Source: Verrucomicrobiia bacterium (GTDB lineage: Bacteria; Verrucomicrobiota; Verrucomicrobiia; Verrucomicrobiales; Akkermansiaceae). From it: a DNA stretch of 55,861 nt. How positions within the stretch are numbered: position 1 is the first letter of the stretch; the number at the start of each line of letters is the position of its first letter. The DNA lies in assembly GCA_030432565.1 (NCBI GenBank), contig JAUIGV010000034.1, forward strand, positions 1 through 55,861, in the 5' to 3' direction. Shown piece after piece: positions 8,402-18,172 of the stretch. Below the pieces are notes generated by a model that did not search any database, was not told where the DNA came from, and was given only the letters and a program-made list of their open reading frames with translations. Both the position numbers and the translations under genes were made by a program.

Positions 8402-8752
8402 CTATTCACGAAATGCTTCCACCTGCATCACCCGCCCATCCTCATCAAAGGAAACCAGGCAGGAACTTCCTGAGCTGTCATGCGGGTTTCCAAAAATAAG
8501 CGAAAACCTTCCTGAATTAGTAATACCGACAAGCTCTCCACTTGGCTCACCAAGGCGAGCCTCAACTTCCGCTCGTTCACTCCCGACCGGAACGGTCTCC
8601 CGTAAGACCGAGAGATCCCCCGCCGTCCCGAACGGCGCACGCCACGCAGATCGAACAGGCGCAGTCGGCAACATCTTCTTTCCAAGGACGGTTAGCGCCA
8701 CGAACACGAGCATCACGGCCACGACAAGGAAATTTCCAATCCGCTTGCTCAT
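8402..8752 (-). CDS. Small membrane-anchored protein, weakly BamE/SmpA-like
   Basis: 116 residues. One N-terminal transmembrane segment or uncleaved signal (about residues 7-24) precedes a small soluble domain. The stretch PVGSERAEVEARLGEPSGE resembles the 'G-x-s-x-x-e-V-x-x-x-l-G-x-P' pattern of BamE/SmpA-type lipoproteins, but there is no lipobox and the match is only by eye. It lies 17 bases downstream of dnaJ and 13 bases before rsmE, on the same strand. Function unknown; an envelope role is a guess. Confidence 0.75.
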   Translation of the reverse strand: MSKRIGNFLVVAVMLVFVALTVLGKKMLPTAPVRSAWRAPFGTAGDLSVLRETVPVGSERAEVEARLGEPSGELVGITNSGRFSLIFGNPHDSSGSSCLVSFDEDGRVMQVEAFRE

Positions 8753-8769
8753 TCGCTTCCCTCTGCAAC

Positions 8770-9918
8770 TTACAAATCAAAGAAGCGTTTCGCTTTTTCA
8801 AAAAACGATTCCTGCATCGGCGAATTCTGCTCGCCGATGGACTCGGTGAACGCTTGCAATTTCTCTTTCTGCTCAGAGGTCAATTTCGTCGGAACCTCCA
8901 CTTGAACCTCGACATGGAGATCGCCGGTCCCGCGACCATTCAAGGCCGGCATGCCACGATCACGAAGCCTGAAAGTCGTGCCACCCTGGGTCCCTGCAGG
9001 AACCTTCATGGTAGCGCTGCCTGTCAAGGTTGGCACCTCCAATTCACCGCCCAGAGCAGCCGTCGAGAAGGGCAAAGGAACCTCGCAAAAAAGATCATCG
9101 CCATCGCGCTGGAACACATCGTGATCACGCAGATGCAGAAAAACATAAAGATCCCCCGCCGGACCGCCACGCATTCCCGCGTCGCCCTTCCCGGTCGAAC
9201 GAAGCCGGGTCCCGTCGTCAACTCCCGCTGGAATCCGGATACTCACCCGCTCTGGTGCCTGCTTGCGCCCATCTCCATTACACTCCCCGCAAGGATCAGC
9301 GATAATCTGACCCGCTCCACGACATTCCGGACAGGTCGCCTGCTGAATAAAGATGCCCCGCTGTTGTCCCACCACCCCGCGTCCGCCGCAAGTGGTGCAG
9401 GTGTTTGTGCCCGCACTGCCCGACTTGGATCCCGAACCGGAGCACTTTCCACAACTCGCATACTTTTCAATTTCGAGCTCTTTTTCAACGCCCTCGGCCG
9501 CCTCTTCCAGCGCTATCTCGAGATCGTAGCGCAAATCGCTTCCTCGCTTCTTGCCGGATGGATCACGGCGACGACCACCGCCGCCACCAAAGAGATCGTC
9601 AAACATGCTGCCACCGCCACCTCCGCCAAAAACCTGACTAAAGATGTCCATCGGATCATGAAATCCGCCCCGACCTCCGCCTCCACCTCCGTTCTTGAAG
9701 GCAGCATGACCATAGCGGTCATAGGCGGCCCGCTTATCGTCATCGCTGATCACCTCGTAGGCTTCACCGATCTCCTTAAACTTCTCCTCGGCCTTGGGAT
9801 CATCCGGATTTTGATCCGGATGGTGCTTCATTGCCAACTTGCGATAAGCCTTCTTGATGTCGCCCTGCGACGCATCCCGCGATACCCCCAGCACCTCGTA
9901 GTAATCACGCTCAGCCAT
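8770..9918 (-). CDS. dnaJ: Chaperone protein DnaJ
   Basis: 382-residue full-length (type I) Hsp40 co-chaperone that stimulates DnaK ATPase activity and delivers unfolded clients. J domain at residues 1-70 with the HPD motif at 33-35; Gly/Phe-rich linker (about 75-115, very Gly-rich); zinc-binding domain with four CxxCxGxG-type repeats ([32 protein letters not shown]); then the two C-terminal substrate-binding beta domains. The ATG overlaps the grpE stop by one base (TAATG). No dnaK lies in the window, so the DnaK partner is encoded elsewhere. Confidence 0.97.
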   Translation of the reverse strand: MAERDYYEVLGVSRDASQGDIKKAYRKLAMKHHPDQNPDDPKAEEKFKEIGEAYEVISDDDKRAAYDRYGHAAFKNGGGGGGRGGFHDPMDIFSQVFGGGGGGSMFDDLFGGGGGRRRDPSGKKRGSDLRYDLEIALEEAAEGVEKELEIEKYASCGKCSGSGSKSGSAGTNTCTTCGGRGVVGQQRGIFIQQATCPECRGAGQIIADPCGECNGDGRKQAPERVSIRIPAGVDDGTRLRSTGKGDAGMRGGPAGDLYVFLHLRDHDVFQRDGDDLFCEVPLPFSTAALGGELEVPTLTGSATMKVPAGTQGGTTFRLRDRGMPALNGRGTGDLHVEVQVEVPTKLTSEQKEKLQAFTESIGEQNSPMQESFFEKAKRFFDL

Positions 9919-10529
9919 TACTCAGCTCCTCCTTCGCTAGCAGCCGTTTCACCGCCTTCTTCGGTCACATTTTTATCCGGACCCTTTGCCACTATCACCG
10001 CAGCGGCGCGCAGCAAACGATCGTGTAATACGTATCCCTTGCGCTTCACAAAAAGAATCTCTCCCGCCTCCGCACCTTCCTTCTCCTCCTCGGCGACGGC
10101 CTCATGGTAATTCGGATCAAAGATGCCCTCGGTGGCAACTTCCTTCAGCCCTTGAGCCGCAAGAAAATCGTCCAACTGCCCCTTCACCATCGCCATGCCC
10201 TTGTAAATCATCGAGTCCTGCTCCTGCTCCGCCATCTGCAGCCCCATCGCAAAATTATCAAAAACCGGGAGCAATTCCTCAATCAGGCCGGCTCTCGCAA
10301 ATCGCAAATCTTCGGCCCGCTCGCGCGCCATCCGCTTTCGATAATTATCGAGATCCGCCGCAGTCCGGATCGCCGCTTCCTTCCACTTCATCGCCTCCGC
10401 TTCGGGAGTCAAAGGAACCTCGGGGGCTTCCTCTTCGGAAACCTCCTCATTTTCAATCTCTTCAACAACTTCTTCAGCCGCTTGGACGTCTTCCTCAACG
10501 ACTTCAGTTTCCTGATCGTGATCTTGCAT
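9918..10529 (-). CDS. grpE: Nucleotide exchange factor GrpE
   Basis: 203-residue exchange factor for DnaK. The ATG giving [10 protein letters not shown] is chosen over a TTG 12 bases upstream. A long acidic, disordered N-terminus (to about residue 50) is followed by the coiled-coil helix ([21 protein letters not shown]), the four-helix-bundle region ([14 protein letters not shown]) and the beta-wing with its family signature ([15 protein letters not shown], then [15 protein letters not shown]). It ends one base into dnaJ, the classic grpE-dnaJ order. A candidate promoter lies directly upstream. Confidence 0.96.
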   Translation of the reverse strand: MQDHDQETEVVEEDVQAAEEVVEEIENEEVSEEEAPEVPLTPEAEAMKWKEAAIRTAADLDNYRKRMARERAEDLRFARAGLIEELLPVFDNFAMGLQMAEQEQDSMIYKGMAMVKGQLDDFLAAQGLKEVATEGIFDPNYHEAVAEEEKEGAEAGEILFVKRKGYVLHDRLLRAAAVIVAKGPDKNVTEEGGETAASEGGAE

Positions 10530-10537
10530 GGCGGGAA

Positions 10538-10564
10538 CCAATACCGTCCCCCCGCCAATGTCAA
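10538..10564 (-). promoter_or_regulatory. Candidate promoter of the grpE-dnaJ run
   Basis: In the 47-base gap between the MFS/acyltransferase stop and grpE, the minus strand carries a perfect TTGACA (10559-10564) and, 15 bases further, TATTGG (10538-10543). A start at this -10 would leave a leader of only a few bases before the grpE ATG. No CIRCE-type inverted repeat is visible here, so heat regulation, if any, is not by the HrcA operator. Confidence 0.3.
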
Positions 10565-10576
10565 CCCGTCGCTTTT

Positions 10577-13039
10577 CTACAAAATAAACCCTTCCTCATC
10601 CAGTGGCCCGAATTCCTCTCCCGACCACCCCGGCAGCAGCTTTCCGCGTTTCCCCTTCCGCCAGCCACTCTGAGGGAGCATGGTGGTCGTTTTATAATCA
10701 GGATCAGGTCGCGCAAAGCTCACCACGCGGCCGTCCTTCACCAGGCAACCAAAATAGTTGCCATTACTCAAACCCACTTCATCGAAGCTCCAAACCATCA
10801 CCTTTTTGCGATTGAGCCTTCTCACCAACTCTCCGCGCCCCGCCACCCCGCGCAACGCCACCGAATCAAGCCCCTCCCGCGCCACTTTCGCCAAAATCGC
10901 CGCATCACTCAAACCATCCGCAAACGACACCGTCGCCCCCACGCTGAGAGGCCAAAGAACTCCCAAAATACCGCTCAGATCATCTTCAGGCTTCCACTCC
11001 ACAAGCAGTCTCGTCCGGCGATGGGCCATGTGCACCTGACTCAATTGCATCGCATTGATCCTCATCGCACGCCCCGCTTTATCCTCCGCGAAACAACGCT
11101 CTTTCATCTCGGTCCAACCGCGCGGCAAATCACCCGATATCGCGGGCTCCCGATTTTTCTTCCCCAAAAGCCTCCCCTCACGGTCCGCAGCCGTCTCCAC
11201 CGACAAATCGCGCAGTGCATTTCCAACATCGCCATTCCACGGGATCGGCTTTCCAAAAGCCACCGTCACCCCGTAACGCAAAGTCTGCGGAAGCTTTCTT
11301 AAAAAATTCCCTTCCGAAAATGACCACATTGATCCCCAAAGACCATCCATGTAGGCGGGCAGAACCTCCGCCTCCCCCTTCTTCGCCATCATCTGATAAC
11401 CACGTTTGATCTCACAAAGGGCACCCGTCCGCGAAAGTTGCCCCTCTGCAAACACGCAAACCACTGTCCCTTCTTTCAGAGCCTCTGCCGTGATCCGGAT
11501 CCCGTCCCGCGCCCTGCTTGGGGAAATAGCCACCGCATCAAAAAGCCGCGCAAAGCCACCCACCCATTTGCTCTCAAAACAATCCGCAAAAAGAACAAAG
11601 CGAATCGGCCTCGGACAAGCGGCCGACAAAACAAAGGCATCAATGTAGCTCAGGTGATTCGGAACCATCAACACCCCGCCTTCCTTGGGAATGTTTTCCA
11701 CTCCAAGCCCCCGGATTTTATAAATCGACCGAAAAATCCCCAAGAATACCAATCGAATAAAATCCTTCGGCAGCAAGCGCATAATATGAACCGTAGCCCA
11801 GCCGCAGATCACCGAAATCATCAAAAACTGGAGCCAAAACGGAACTCCCAACATCGACAAAAGAAACTGCACCCCCACCGCCAGAACCAATCCCAGGTTG
11901 ATGCACAAATTCGAAGCTGACAGCACCATCCCACGCTGATTCTCAGGAGCACGATCCTGCAAAAAGGCATTCAAGGGCACCAGATAAAGGGCTCCTCCAA
12001 AACCAGCAAGCCCCAGCAAGAACCACGAAATCCCTCCTTCTTGAAAGACTGCCAAAACACCGGTCGACAAGCACATTAAAGCCCCGCCAATCACGATCAA
12101 ACCAAGCTCGTTACGACGGTTGCAGATCCAACTTGCCAGCAGGCTTCCCACCACAATTCCCCCCACCACGGGAATCCAAAGGATAGCGGCACCCACCCCC
12201 AGCCCCTCCAGACTTCCCCAACGGCTCTCGGCAATTTGAATTAACAGCATCTGCAAAAATCCCCCAAAACTCCAAAAAAAGGCAATTCCCAGGGCACATC
12301 TCCACAAGGCCGGATCATTCCTCAGTTCACGTAAATCCCCAAAGTGCCGCACTGTCATCGACCACGAAAACACCTCGCCAGATTGCGACTTCGTGGTCTG
12401 GATCAAGTGCGAGAAAATCAGCGCAAAAAGAGCTCCGATCAGAATCCACAAAACCGGAATCATCGCCGAGGTCCAAGGATCCAGGCCGTTCTGCAAACCC
12501 CAGGCGTCATACCAAAACCCACCAATAATCTGCCCCAGCAGAATCATCAAAATCACCGTTCCCTCCATGACCCCATTCGCAAAACCAAGCCGATTGCTCC
12601 CCACCAACTCCTTCACCACTCCCATCTTCGATGGACTCAAAAGAGCCGACTGCATCGCCAGTAAAAAGAAGGCAAACATTACCAGATAAAGCGGCCACGA
12701 AGAACCTTCATGGGTCGCTCCCCACCACAGACCCCCGCCCATCAAAAGCAGTATCGCCAGCTGGAACCACGAAGAGAGCCGGATGATGAGACTCTTCGAA
12801 AAGCGATCTCCCAACCACCCCGCCGTCGGAGCAAAAAGGATAAATGGAAGTATCGCCAGAATCGCAAAGAGGTGCTCCACCTTACCGGGAGCCAACCCCA
12901 ACGATGCCAACCCCATCCCCAGCGGAATCAAAATAAACTTGGTAAAGCTATCATTGAAGGCATTCGTCGACTGCATCCCGATCAAAGACCAGAAAGACAC
13001 CCACTCCCGTTTCCCGGGCTTCATTGAATCATCGCTCAC
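10577..13039 (-). CDS. MFS transporter fused to 1-acylglycerolphosphate acyltransferase, with reduced AMP-ligase tail
   Basis: 820-residue fusion resembling LplT-Aas systems that flip lysophospholipids inward and re-acylate them. Residues 1 to about 415 form a 12-helix major facilitator domain. Near residue 455 begins a PlsC-type acyltransferase with HX4D in PNHLSYIDAF and the second motif FAEGQLSRTG. From about residue 645 the tail matches the inner part of an AMP-forming acyl-ACP synthetase (LWPLSVGATVSF, then DPDYKTTTMLPQSGW) but lacks the ATP-binding P-loop and the C-terminal domain, ending at DEEGFIL. The start is a GTG (MSDDSMKPG); an ATG 15 bases later is equally possible. Acyltransferase and transporter functions are likely; the tail is probably non-catalytic. 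Confidence 0.88.
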   Translation of the reverse strand: MSDDSMKPGKREWVSFWSLIGMQSTNAFNDSFTKFILIPLGMGLASLGLAPGKVEHLFAILAILPFILFAPTAGWLGDRFSKSLIIRLSSWFQLAILLLMGGGLWWGATHEGSSWPLYLVMFAFFLLAMQSALLSPSKMGVVKELVGSNRLGFANGVMEGTVILMILLGQIIGGFWYDAWGLQNGLDPWTSAMIPVLWILIGALFALIFSHLIQTTKSQSGEVFSWSMTVRHFGDLRELRNDPALWRCALGIAFFWSFGGFLQMLLIQIAESRWGSLEGLGVGAAILWIPVVGGIVVGSLLASWICNRRNELGLIVIGGALMCLSTGVLAVFQEGGISWFLLGLAGFGGALYLVPLNAFLQDRAPENQRGMVLSASNLCINLGLVLAVGVQFLLSMLGVPFWLQFLMISVICGWATVHIMRLLPKDFIRLVFLGIFRSIYKIRGLGVENIPKEGGVLMVPNHLSYIDAFVLSAACPRPIRFVLFADCFESKWVGGFARLFDAVAISPSRARDGIRITAEALKEGTVVCVFAEGQLSRTGALCEIKRGYQMMAKKGEAEVLPAYMDGLWGSMWSFSEGNFLRKLPQTLRYGVTVAFGKPIPWNGDVGNALRDLSVETAADREGRLLGKKNREPAISGDLPRGWTEMKERCFAEDKAGRAMRINAMQLSQVHMAHRRTRLLVEWKPEDDLSGILGVLWPLSVGATVSFADGLSDAAILAKVAREGLDSVALRGVAGRGELVRRLNRKKVMVWSFDEVGLSNGNYFGCLVKDGRVVSFARPDPDYKTTTMLPQSGWRKGKRGKLLPGWSGEEFGPLDEEGFIL

Positions 13040-13169
13040 GGCGAAACCATGGGCTAACCCCGCCCTTTTTGAAAATCGATAATCCAGGATCCTTCCATCG
13101 CCTCACACAATACCAAAATTCAAAGCAACCGGAAGTCTCGCTTCTAACATCACCTTAAAAAAACTCTAT

Positions 13170-14249
13170 TTATCCACCCACCCTCTCGAACACTCCCCCG
13201 CCCAATAATCTCCCGCCGTCATAAAAAGCACAGATCTGCCCCGGGGTAAGAGCTCGCTGGGGTCTCGCGAAAGTCAACGCCAACTTACCATCCTCCATCT
13301 CTCTGACTTCGACCGCCTCGCTCTTCGCCCGATACCTCGGTTGAACCTCGGCCCGACCTCCGGTCACGGCCTCATTGATCCACGAAAGCGATCCCACCGA
13401 GCACGTCACCGTATAAAGCCCGCTTGTCGTCGGTTCGTCCCAACCGACAATCAATTGATTTTTCTCCGCATTCTTGCCCACCACCACATAGGCCATCCCC
13501 GACCTCGGGGACGCCACGCCGTGGCCCTTTCGTTGACCCAAGGTGTAAAGATGCAGACCGTCATGCTTCCCCATCACCCTGCCATCGAGATCAACAATCT
13601 CGCCCGGCGAATCCGGAACGTGGTGGCGCAGGAAGTCGCTCATCTTAATATTTCCGATAAAACAAATCCCCTGCGAATCTTTCTTTTCGGCGGTTGGCAA
13701 ATCAAAACGCCGCGCCACCTCACGCACTTCAGGCTTCAGCATCTCGCCCGCCGGAAAGCGAGCATGTTTCACCTGATGTTGCGTCATCATCGCCAAAAAA
13801 TACGATTGATCCTTATTCGGATCGGCACCTCTCAAAAGATCTGCCGAGCCGTCTTTCCTTTCCCGTCTCCGCGCGTAGTGGCCGGTCCCCACCGCCTCGA
13901 ATCCCTGTTCCAGCGCATAGTCCAAAAATACCCCAAACTTCATCTCCCGATTGCACATCACGTCGGGGTTCGGAGTCACCCCGTCACGATATCCCTCGAG
14001 CAGGTAGTCCACGATTCTCTCCCGATACTGATCGATGAGATCGACCACCCGAAACTCGATCCCCAGCTTTTTTGCCACCGCATGGGCATCCTCGAGATCA
14101 CTCTCCCATGGACAATCTCCAGGCAGGCCTTCCTCATTGATCCAATTCTTCATGTAACCACCCACCACCTCGTGCCCCTGCTCCACCAACAAAGCAGCAG
14201 CTGCCGAGGAATCCACCCCGCCTGAAAGTCCAACCATGATCCGCGCCAC
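13170..14249 (-). CDS. mnmA: tRNA-specific 2-thiouridylase MnmA
   Basis: 359-residue ATP-dependent enzyme that puts sulfur on uridine 34 of tRNA-Lys, tRNA-Glu and tRNA-Gln. The PP-loop SGGVDSS is at residues 9-15, followed by the family block GGYMKNW and CPWESDLEDA. The catalytic cysteines are in NPDVMCNREMKFG (near residue 98) and DSQGICFIG (near residue 195), with TGHYARR between them. The C-terminal beta-barrel ends in TPGQICAFYDGGRLLGGGV. The start is a GTG giving MARIMVGLSGG; an ATG four codons later would be very tight to the P-loop. Flanking gaps of 130 and about 45 bases suggest its own transcript. Confidence 0.95.
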   Translation of the reverse strand: MARIMVGLSGGVDSSAAAALLVEQGHEVVGGYMKNWINEEGLPGDCPWESDLEDAHAVAKKLGIEFRVVDLIDQYRERIVDYLLEGYRDGVTPNPDVMCNREMKFGVFLDYALEQGFEAVGTGHYARRRERKDGSADLLRGADPNKDQSYFLAMMTQHQVKHARFPAGEMLKPEVREVARRFDLPTAEKKDSQGICFIGNIKMSDFLRHHVPDSPGEIVDLDGRVMGKHDGLHLYTLGQRKGHGVASPRSGMAYVVVGKNAEKNQLIVGWDEPTTSGLYTVTCSVGSLSWINEAVTGGRAEVQPRYRAKSEAVEVREMEDGKLALTFARPQRALTPGQICAFYDGGRLLGGGVFERVGG

Positions 14250-14294
14250 GGAGATGATTTAACCCGCCAACCCGATTCCCGCAAGCCATCCCAA

Positions 14295-15689
14295 TCAAAC
14301 CATCAACTCAGCGAGCGGGCCACCTTGATCGATCATTTCGCTTAAGCCGAGATCCTTGTCGCCGTAATCCTCCACCGGCATCCCGGCAGCGTGCTGCAGA
14401 CTCATCAAAAAGTTCGCGAGCACCCGGTGACCCGATTGATTGTAGTTCGGGTAGTGCAAATACCTTCCGGTCTTGAAGGCACCATTCATGTTCCCCAGCA
14501 CCATGAGGGGCATATTTTCGTAACCTGTGTGATGCTGAGCTCCCGCATCACTCAAGTAAACAATGACGGTATTGTCGAGCATCGTGCCATCCCCTTCCGG
14601 CACCGCCTTGAGCTTCCCGGCCAGGCCTGCAATCAACTCCATTTGATAGGTGCGGATTTTTTCACGCATCTCCCGGCCCTGTTTCCAATTGGAGTCGAAG
14701 CGATCCTCCGTCCCTTCGACATCCGCAGTATGGCCGATCTCGTGGACCGAGATTTCCTTCATCCGCGCATGGTCAAAGCCTTGATAGCGCACCTCCAGTT
14801 GATCCGCCCGAATCGTCACCACGTTCGTCAGTCCGGTGATGAGCGACGAAGCCGCCAAGTCAAAATGAGCCTCCAGTCGATGCGTCTCGATTTCCGAGGT
14901 GAATTTATCATCCAATGCCGGAGCCATTTTCGCCAGAGATTCGCCCATGGTATTGAGCTTCACTTGGCGGTCCCGCAGGGCCTCGAATCCATTGAGATAG
15001 TGATCCAGCTTCTCCTTCTCGGTTGAGTTCAGCGACTTCTTGGTCCGCTTCACATCGTCGACCAAAAAGTCCATCAAATTACGCTGTGCCAGCGTCTCCA
15101 CCTTGGCATCATCGCCAGTCATGACGGTCCCAAAGATTTCCTTGTAGGCCAACATCGCCGAGGCATAGGCCGGAGTACGGGTGTTTTTCCCTTGCGCCGA
15201 AATATCGAGATAGCGAAAGAGCTCGTCGCTCTTCAGCCCGATATGAAAAGCCAGATGAGGAAAGATTCCCGGGAATTTTTTTGCCAAAGTGGCGTCGAGG
15301 GTTTCCTTTCGCGGTGGTGCGTGATCCCCAGAGGTGTAGGCTCCCAAAACTCCGAAGTGGCCTCCATGCGGCCCTTTGCAAATCTTGCTCGATAATCCCT
15401 GGATGATGGAAAGTTGATCTTTAAAAGGCTCCAGCGACTTCATGCTCTCGTTGAGCTTCAAATCCGCCAGCGACCGGTCCACCAACTTGTCCTGCTTCAA
15501 GCGATCGGATCCAAGCTCTTCCAATCCTTGCGGAACAATTCCGTAGGGCCTCAGCCCATTTCCCCGGACCACGAAGACAAACCGTTTCGGTAGCTGCCCC
15601 GCCCCCTCGGCACGCAGATGCTGCAAAAATGGGGTCAGGGCCAATGAACCGGCACCCAGGTTGCGGAGGAAATTTCGACGAGTCACCAT
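14295..15689 (-). CDS. DUF1552 protein with twin-arginine signal (copy A)
   Basis: 464-residue exported protein of the DUF1552 family, found mostly in Planctomycetota, Verrucomicrobiota and Myxococcota; its reaction is not established. The N-terminus MVTRRNFLRNLGAG followed by a hydrophobic stretch is a Tat-type signal, implying export of a folded protein. Family hallmarks are PKRFVFVVRGNGLRPYGI, IIQGLSSKICKGPHGGHFG, IRADQLEVRYQGFDH and the late VYLSDAGAQHHTGYENMPLMVLG. The ATG overlaps the stop of the upstream DUF1592/1588 cytochrome (TAATG), the standard pairing, so the two products probably act together in the periplasm. Confidence 0.9.
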   Translation of the reverse strand: MVTRRNFLRNLGAGSLALTPFLQHLRAEGAGQLPKRFVFVVRGNGLRPYGIVPQGLEELGSDRLKQDKLVDRSLADLKLNESMKSLEPFKDQLSIIQGLSSKICKGPHGGHFGVLGAYTSGDHAPPRKETLDATLAKKFPGIFPHLAFHIGLKSDELFRYLDISAQGKNTRTPAYASAMLAYKEIFGTVMTGDDAKVETLAQRNLMDFLVDDVKRTKKSLNSTEKEKLDHYLNGFEALRDRQVKLNTMGESLAKMAPALDDKFTSEIETHRLEAHFDLAASSLITGLTNVVTIRADQLEVRYQGFDHARMKEISVHEIGHTADVEGTEDRFDSNWKQGREMREKIRTYQMELIAGLAGKLKAVPEGDGTMLDNTVIVYLSDAGAQHHTGYENMPLMVLGNMNGAFKTGRYLHYPNYNQSGHRVLANFLMSLQHAAGMPVEDYGDKDLGLSEMIDQGGPLAELMV

Positions 15690-18157
15690 TAGTTTTCAGG
15701 GTTGGGATCTTTGCGATAAAGGAAGGAGTCTGAGGTCAGAAGTGAAAGAAGGAGAGCTTTAAAACTCCCCCCGTTCTCGACGTAAGCACGGTCAGCCGCA
15801 ATCAGGGTGGGAGAATCGTTCAGAGTTTCATTTCGCCCCATCCAAAACCGAAAGGCATGCCGCACGAAGGACTGCCGCACCCGTTCGGACTTCGCGAGTC
15901 GATTCACGAGATCAATGGCATCTTCAACCGGTCCGTCGAGATCCGGATTCCCGGTGCCTCGAAGTTCCCCGGTGGAATCAACCGGAACCGCCAAACTGGG
16001 AACCGGAGGCTGCAGCTCCGCCAGACGCTCGCGGTGTCGATTCACCTCCTTTTGCCACTCTTCATCGGTCATCTCATTCCACTTCTTTCGCTCGCCCGTC
16101 CAACGCTTCAAATCGTTCTCGTATCGCCTCAAAGCCGCGGCGTGATTTTTCTCACCTTCCTCCGGCTTTTTGAGCGAGGCCAGTCGCTCCTCCGCTTCCG
16201 CCACTTTCGCGTCCCGGCCCTCTCTGTCCAATTTGAGCCACTTCTTCAGCTCCTCCTTCGTCCGATGCTTGTCGTTCAGAAACTTTCGCTCCGCTTTGAA
16301 AAAGGCCTCGGCATCCCCCAGCACGATCTCCTTCCGGAATCGCCCAAAGTCATCGAAAGCCTCAAAAACCTCGCCTAGGGGATTCATCTGCCGATGGCAA
16401 CGCCAGCATTCCTCCGGCCTCACCACATCCATCCTTTGCCTCAGGGTGCGATGCGGATCTTCGGGAACCTTGGCGTCCACTCCGATGGGCACCTCCGGAA
16501 CGAGATCAGCAAGAAGGCGTTCCCGAATCCACTTCCCCCGCCGAATGGGATCGTTTTCAGTGTTACCACTGTGCGCCACCAGCCAGGCCGGATGAGTGAG
16601 CATCCCTGCACGTTGCTCCTTCGGAAACTCGATCGCCTCCCCCGCCGACCGTCGGATCGCCTTGGCTTTAGCGCGATGAAGATTGTAGGCCTCGACGTGA
16701 TTGCTCCTTAGTCCCGGCCACTTCCCGAGCTTCAAGATCGCCGCCCATTCGGATTCTCCGTATTGCTCCCGGAGGTGCTTATTGTGTCTCTCATCCGGTT
16801 CCTCAATGAGCTTTTTGATCTGCTTCTCATCCTTGATGTAGTCCATGGGATAGTGGTTCGAGGTCAGCAACTGCCCGAGCACATCCTCATCCTTTTCGAG
16901 AATCCCCAGCACAAACATGTCGGCATCCTTCCGCAAGCGATTGGCGTGATGAAAGCCCGCCCGCTCACGATCCTTGAAGACATCAACCACCGCCGGGTAG
17001 CCAAAGAACTCCTGAAAGAAGCGCAGCTCGCGCGGACGGAACCGATAATAATCCTCTCCCCATCGATGATACATCGGGTAATGCCAGTAACGCTTCTCTT
17101 CATCGGGATTCTCAAGCACCTTTCTTACTTCGCGCTCCACATCCTCGCGGGATTGCAAGCGACCTTCACGGGCCGCCTCAAGAAGACCGGGATCCGGCTG
17201 ATCGTAAAAGGCATAGGAAAGCGCATAGGCCAGCTCGAGCGGACCCAGCATCCTCCGTCCGTCCGGAAGTTCTTCACCGAGCCCGACTTCCATCCGGAAG
17301 ACAAACTCCCGGGACATGAGCATCCCCATGATCAAGGTCCGAAATCCGAGGGAAAGGCCACCCAGCTCGCGGTTCTTCTCAAACAATCCCTGAATGTATC
17401 GCTCACGGTCTTCAGCGGTCGGTTCCCGCTGAAAGATTTGTTTAAAAAGCTCCACCAGCGCCCTCTCGATATCTTCCTCTTTTGGTGGCTCCGCTCCTTC
17501 CTTGAAAAAGCCATTGAGAAAGCGGTTCATGTGGGACCTTGTCGGTGAGACCATGTGCTCGGCCACCAGATTGCTGTTGCGCATCATCGTCTTGATGGTC
17601 GATTCGTCGGCCACCAGACTCGCGTAATCCTGAATCCCTTTTCCTCCCAGCCCCAGGAGCGGCTGCGAAAGCTTCACCCTCATTTCCCGGGCAAACTGCA
17701 GATAGATTTGCGGACTCTTCCGCCAGACCCTCGGCGGGGAGAAGGCCGGACCTTTGAACTCCCCGCTGAACAGATCGTCATGATCGACCCGGTTGGCCTG
17801 ATGCGGCAGAGCCAATTTGGCGGGATCATGCCCTTTGCCAATTTTTGCCAATTCCCCCGCAATCCAGCCCTGCACCCGGCTCTTCTCAACCTTGGAAGGC
17901 TGCTCCTCATCTTCGGGCGGCATGTCACCCAAACTGACCAACTCGAGAATCTTCTCCCAGCGCGCAACATCCTTCCCGTTGGTAATCAGACCATCAATAT
18001 CGTGAACGGTGAAATCAGCCTTCTGCTTCTCTTCACCATGACAGCGGTAACAGTGCTCGGAAAGGAAGGGTTTGATGCGCTCCTGAAACTCCGTTAGTTC
18101 GGTATCCTTTGCCGAGACAAAGCAGGCCAACAGAAAGCAGAGAAGGAAATATTTCAC
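15689..18157 (-). CDS. Planctomycete-type cytochrome protein, DUF1587/1592/1588/1585 (copy A)
   Basis: 822 residues, secreted (signal peptide about residues 1-17). An N-terminal c-type heme motif CYRCH (residues 36-40) sits in a PSCyt-like domain with the family's LGDMPPEDEEQP. The DUF1595/1592 block (ELAYALSYAFYDQPDP; LRFFQEFFGYP) and DUF1588 (GMLTHPAWLVAHSGNTENDP) follow, with a second heme site ECWRCHRQMNPLGEVF. DUF1585 closes the protein (FRFWMGRNETLNDSPTL). A charged helical insert of about 115 residues lies between the second heme site and DUF1585, unlike copy B. The start is a GTG; it follows DUF1501 by 15 bases and overlaps DUF1552. Role inferred: envelope electron transfer or oxidative catabolism. 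Confidence 0.9.
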   Translation of the reverse strand: MKYFLLCFLLACFVSAKDTELTEFQERIKPFLSEHCYRCHGEEKQKADFTVHDIDGLITNGKDVARWEKILELVSLGDMPPEDEEQPSKVEKSRVQGWIAGELAKIGKGHDPAKLALPHQANRVDHDDLFSGEFKGPAFSPPRVWRKSPQIYLQFAREMRVKLSQPLLGLGGKGIQDYASLVADESTIKTMMRNSNLVAEHMVSPTRSHMNRFLNGFFKEGAEPPKEEDIERALVELFKQIFQREPTAEDRERYIQGLFEKNRELGGLSLGFRTLIMGMLMSREFVFRMEVGLGEELPDGRRMLGPLELAYALSYAFYDQPDPGLLEAAREGRLQSREDVEREVRKVLENPDEEKRYWHYPMYHRWGEDYYRFRPRELRFFQEFFGYPAVVDVFKDRERAGFHHANRLRKDADMFVLGILEKDEDVLGQLLTSNHYPMDYIKDEKQIKKLIEEPDERHNKHLREQYGESEWAAILKLGKWPGLRSNHVEAYNLHRAKAKAIRRSAGEAIEFPKEQRAGMLTHPAWLVAHSGNTENDPIRRGKWIRERLLADLVPEVPIGVDAKVPEDPHRTLRQRMDVVRPEECWRCHRQMNPLGEVFEAFDDFGRFRKEIVLGDAEAFFKAERKFLNDKHRTKEELKKWLKLDREGRDAKVAEAEERLASLKKPEEGEKNHAAALRRYENDLKRWTGERKKWNEMTDEEWQKEVNRHRERLAELQPPVPSLAVPVDSTGELRGTGNPDLDGPVEDAIDLVNRLAKSERVRQSFVRHAFRFWMGRNETLNDSPTLIAADRAYVENGGSFKALLLSLLTSDSFLYRKDPNPEN

Positions 18158-18172
18158 ACGAATTATTGGACT

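Noticed and set aside
8542-11302. Long plus-strand open frames opposite dnaJ, grpE and the MFS/acyltransferase gene
   Set aside because: Antisense shadows of well-supported genes in GC-rich DNA. The translations are Pro/Arg/Ser-rich without any domain.
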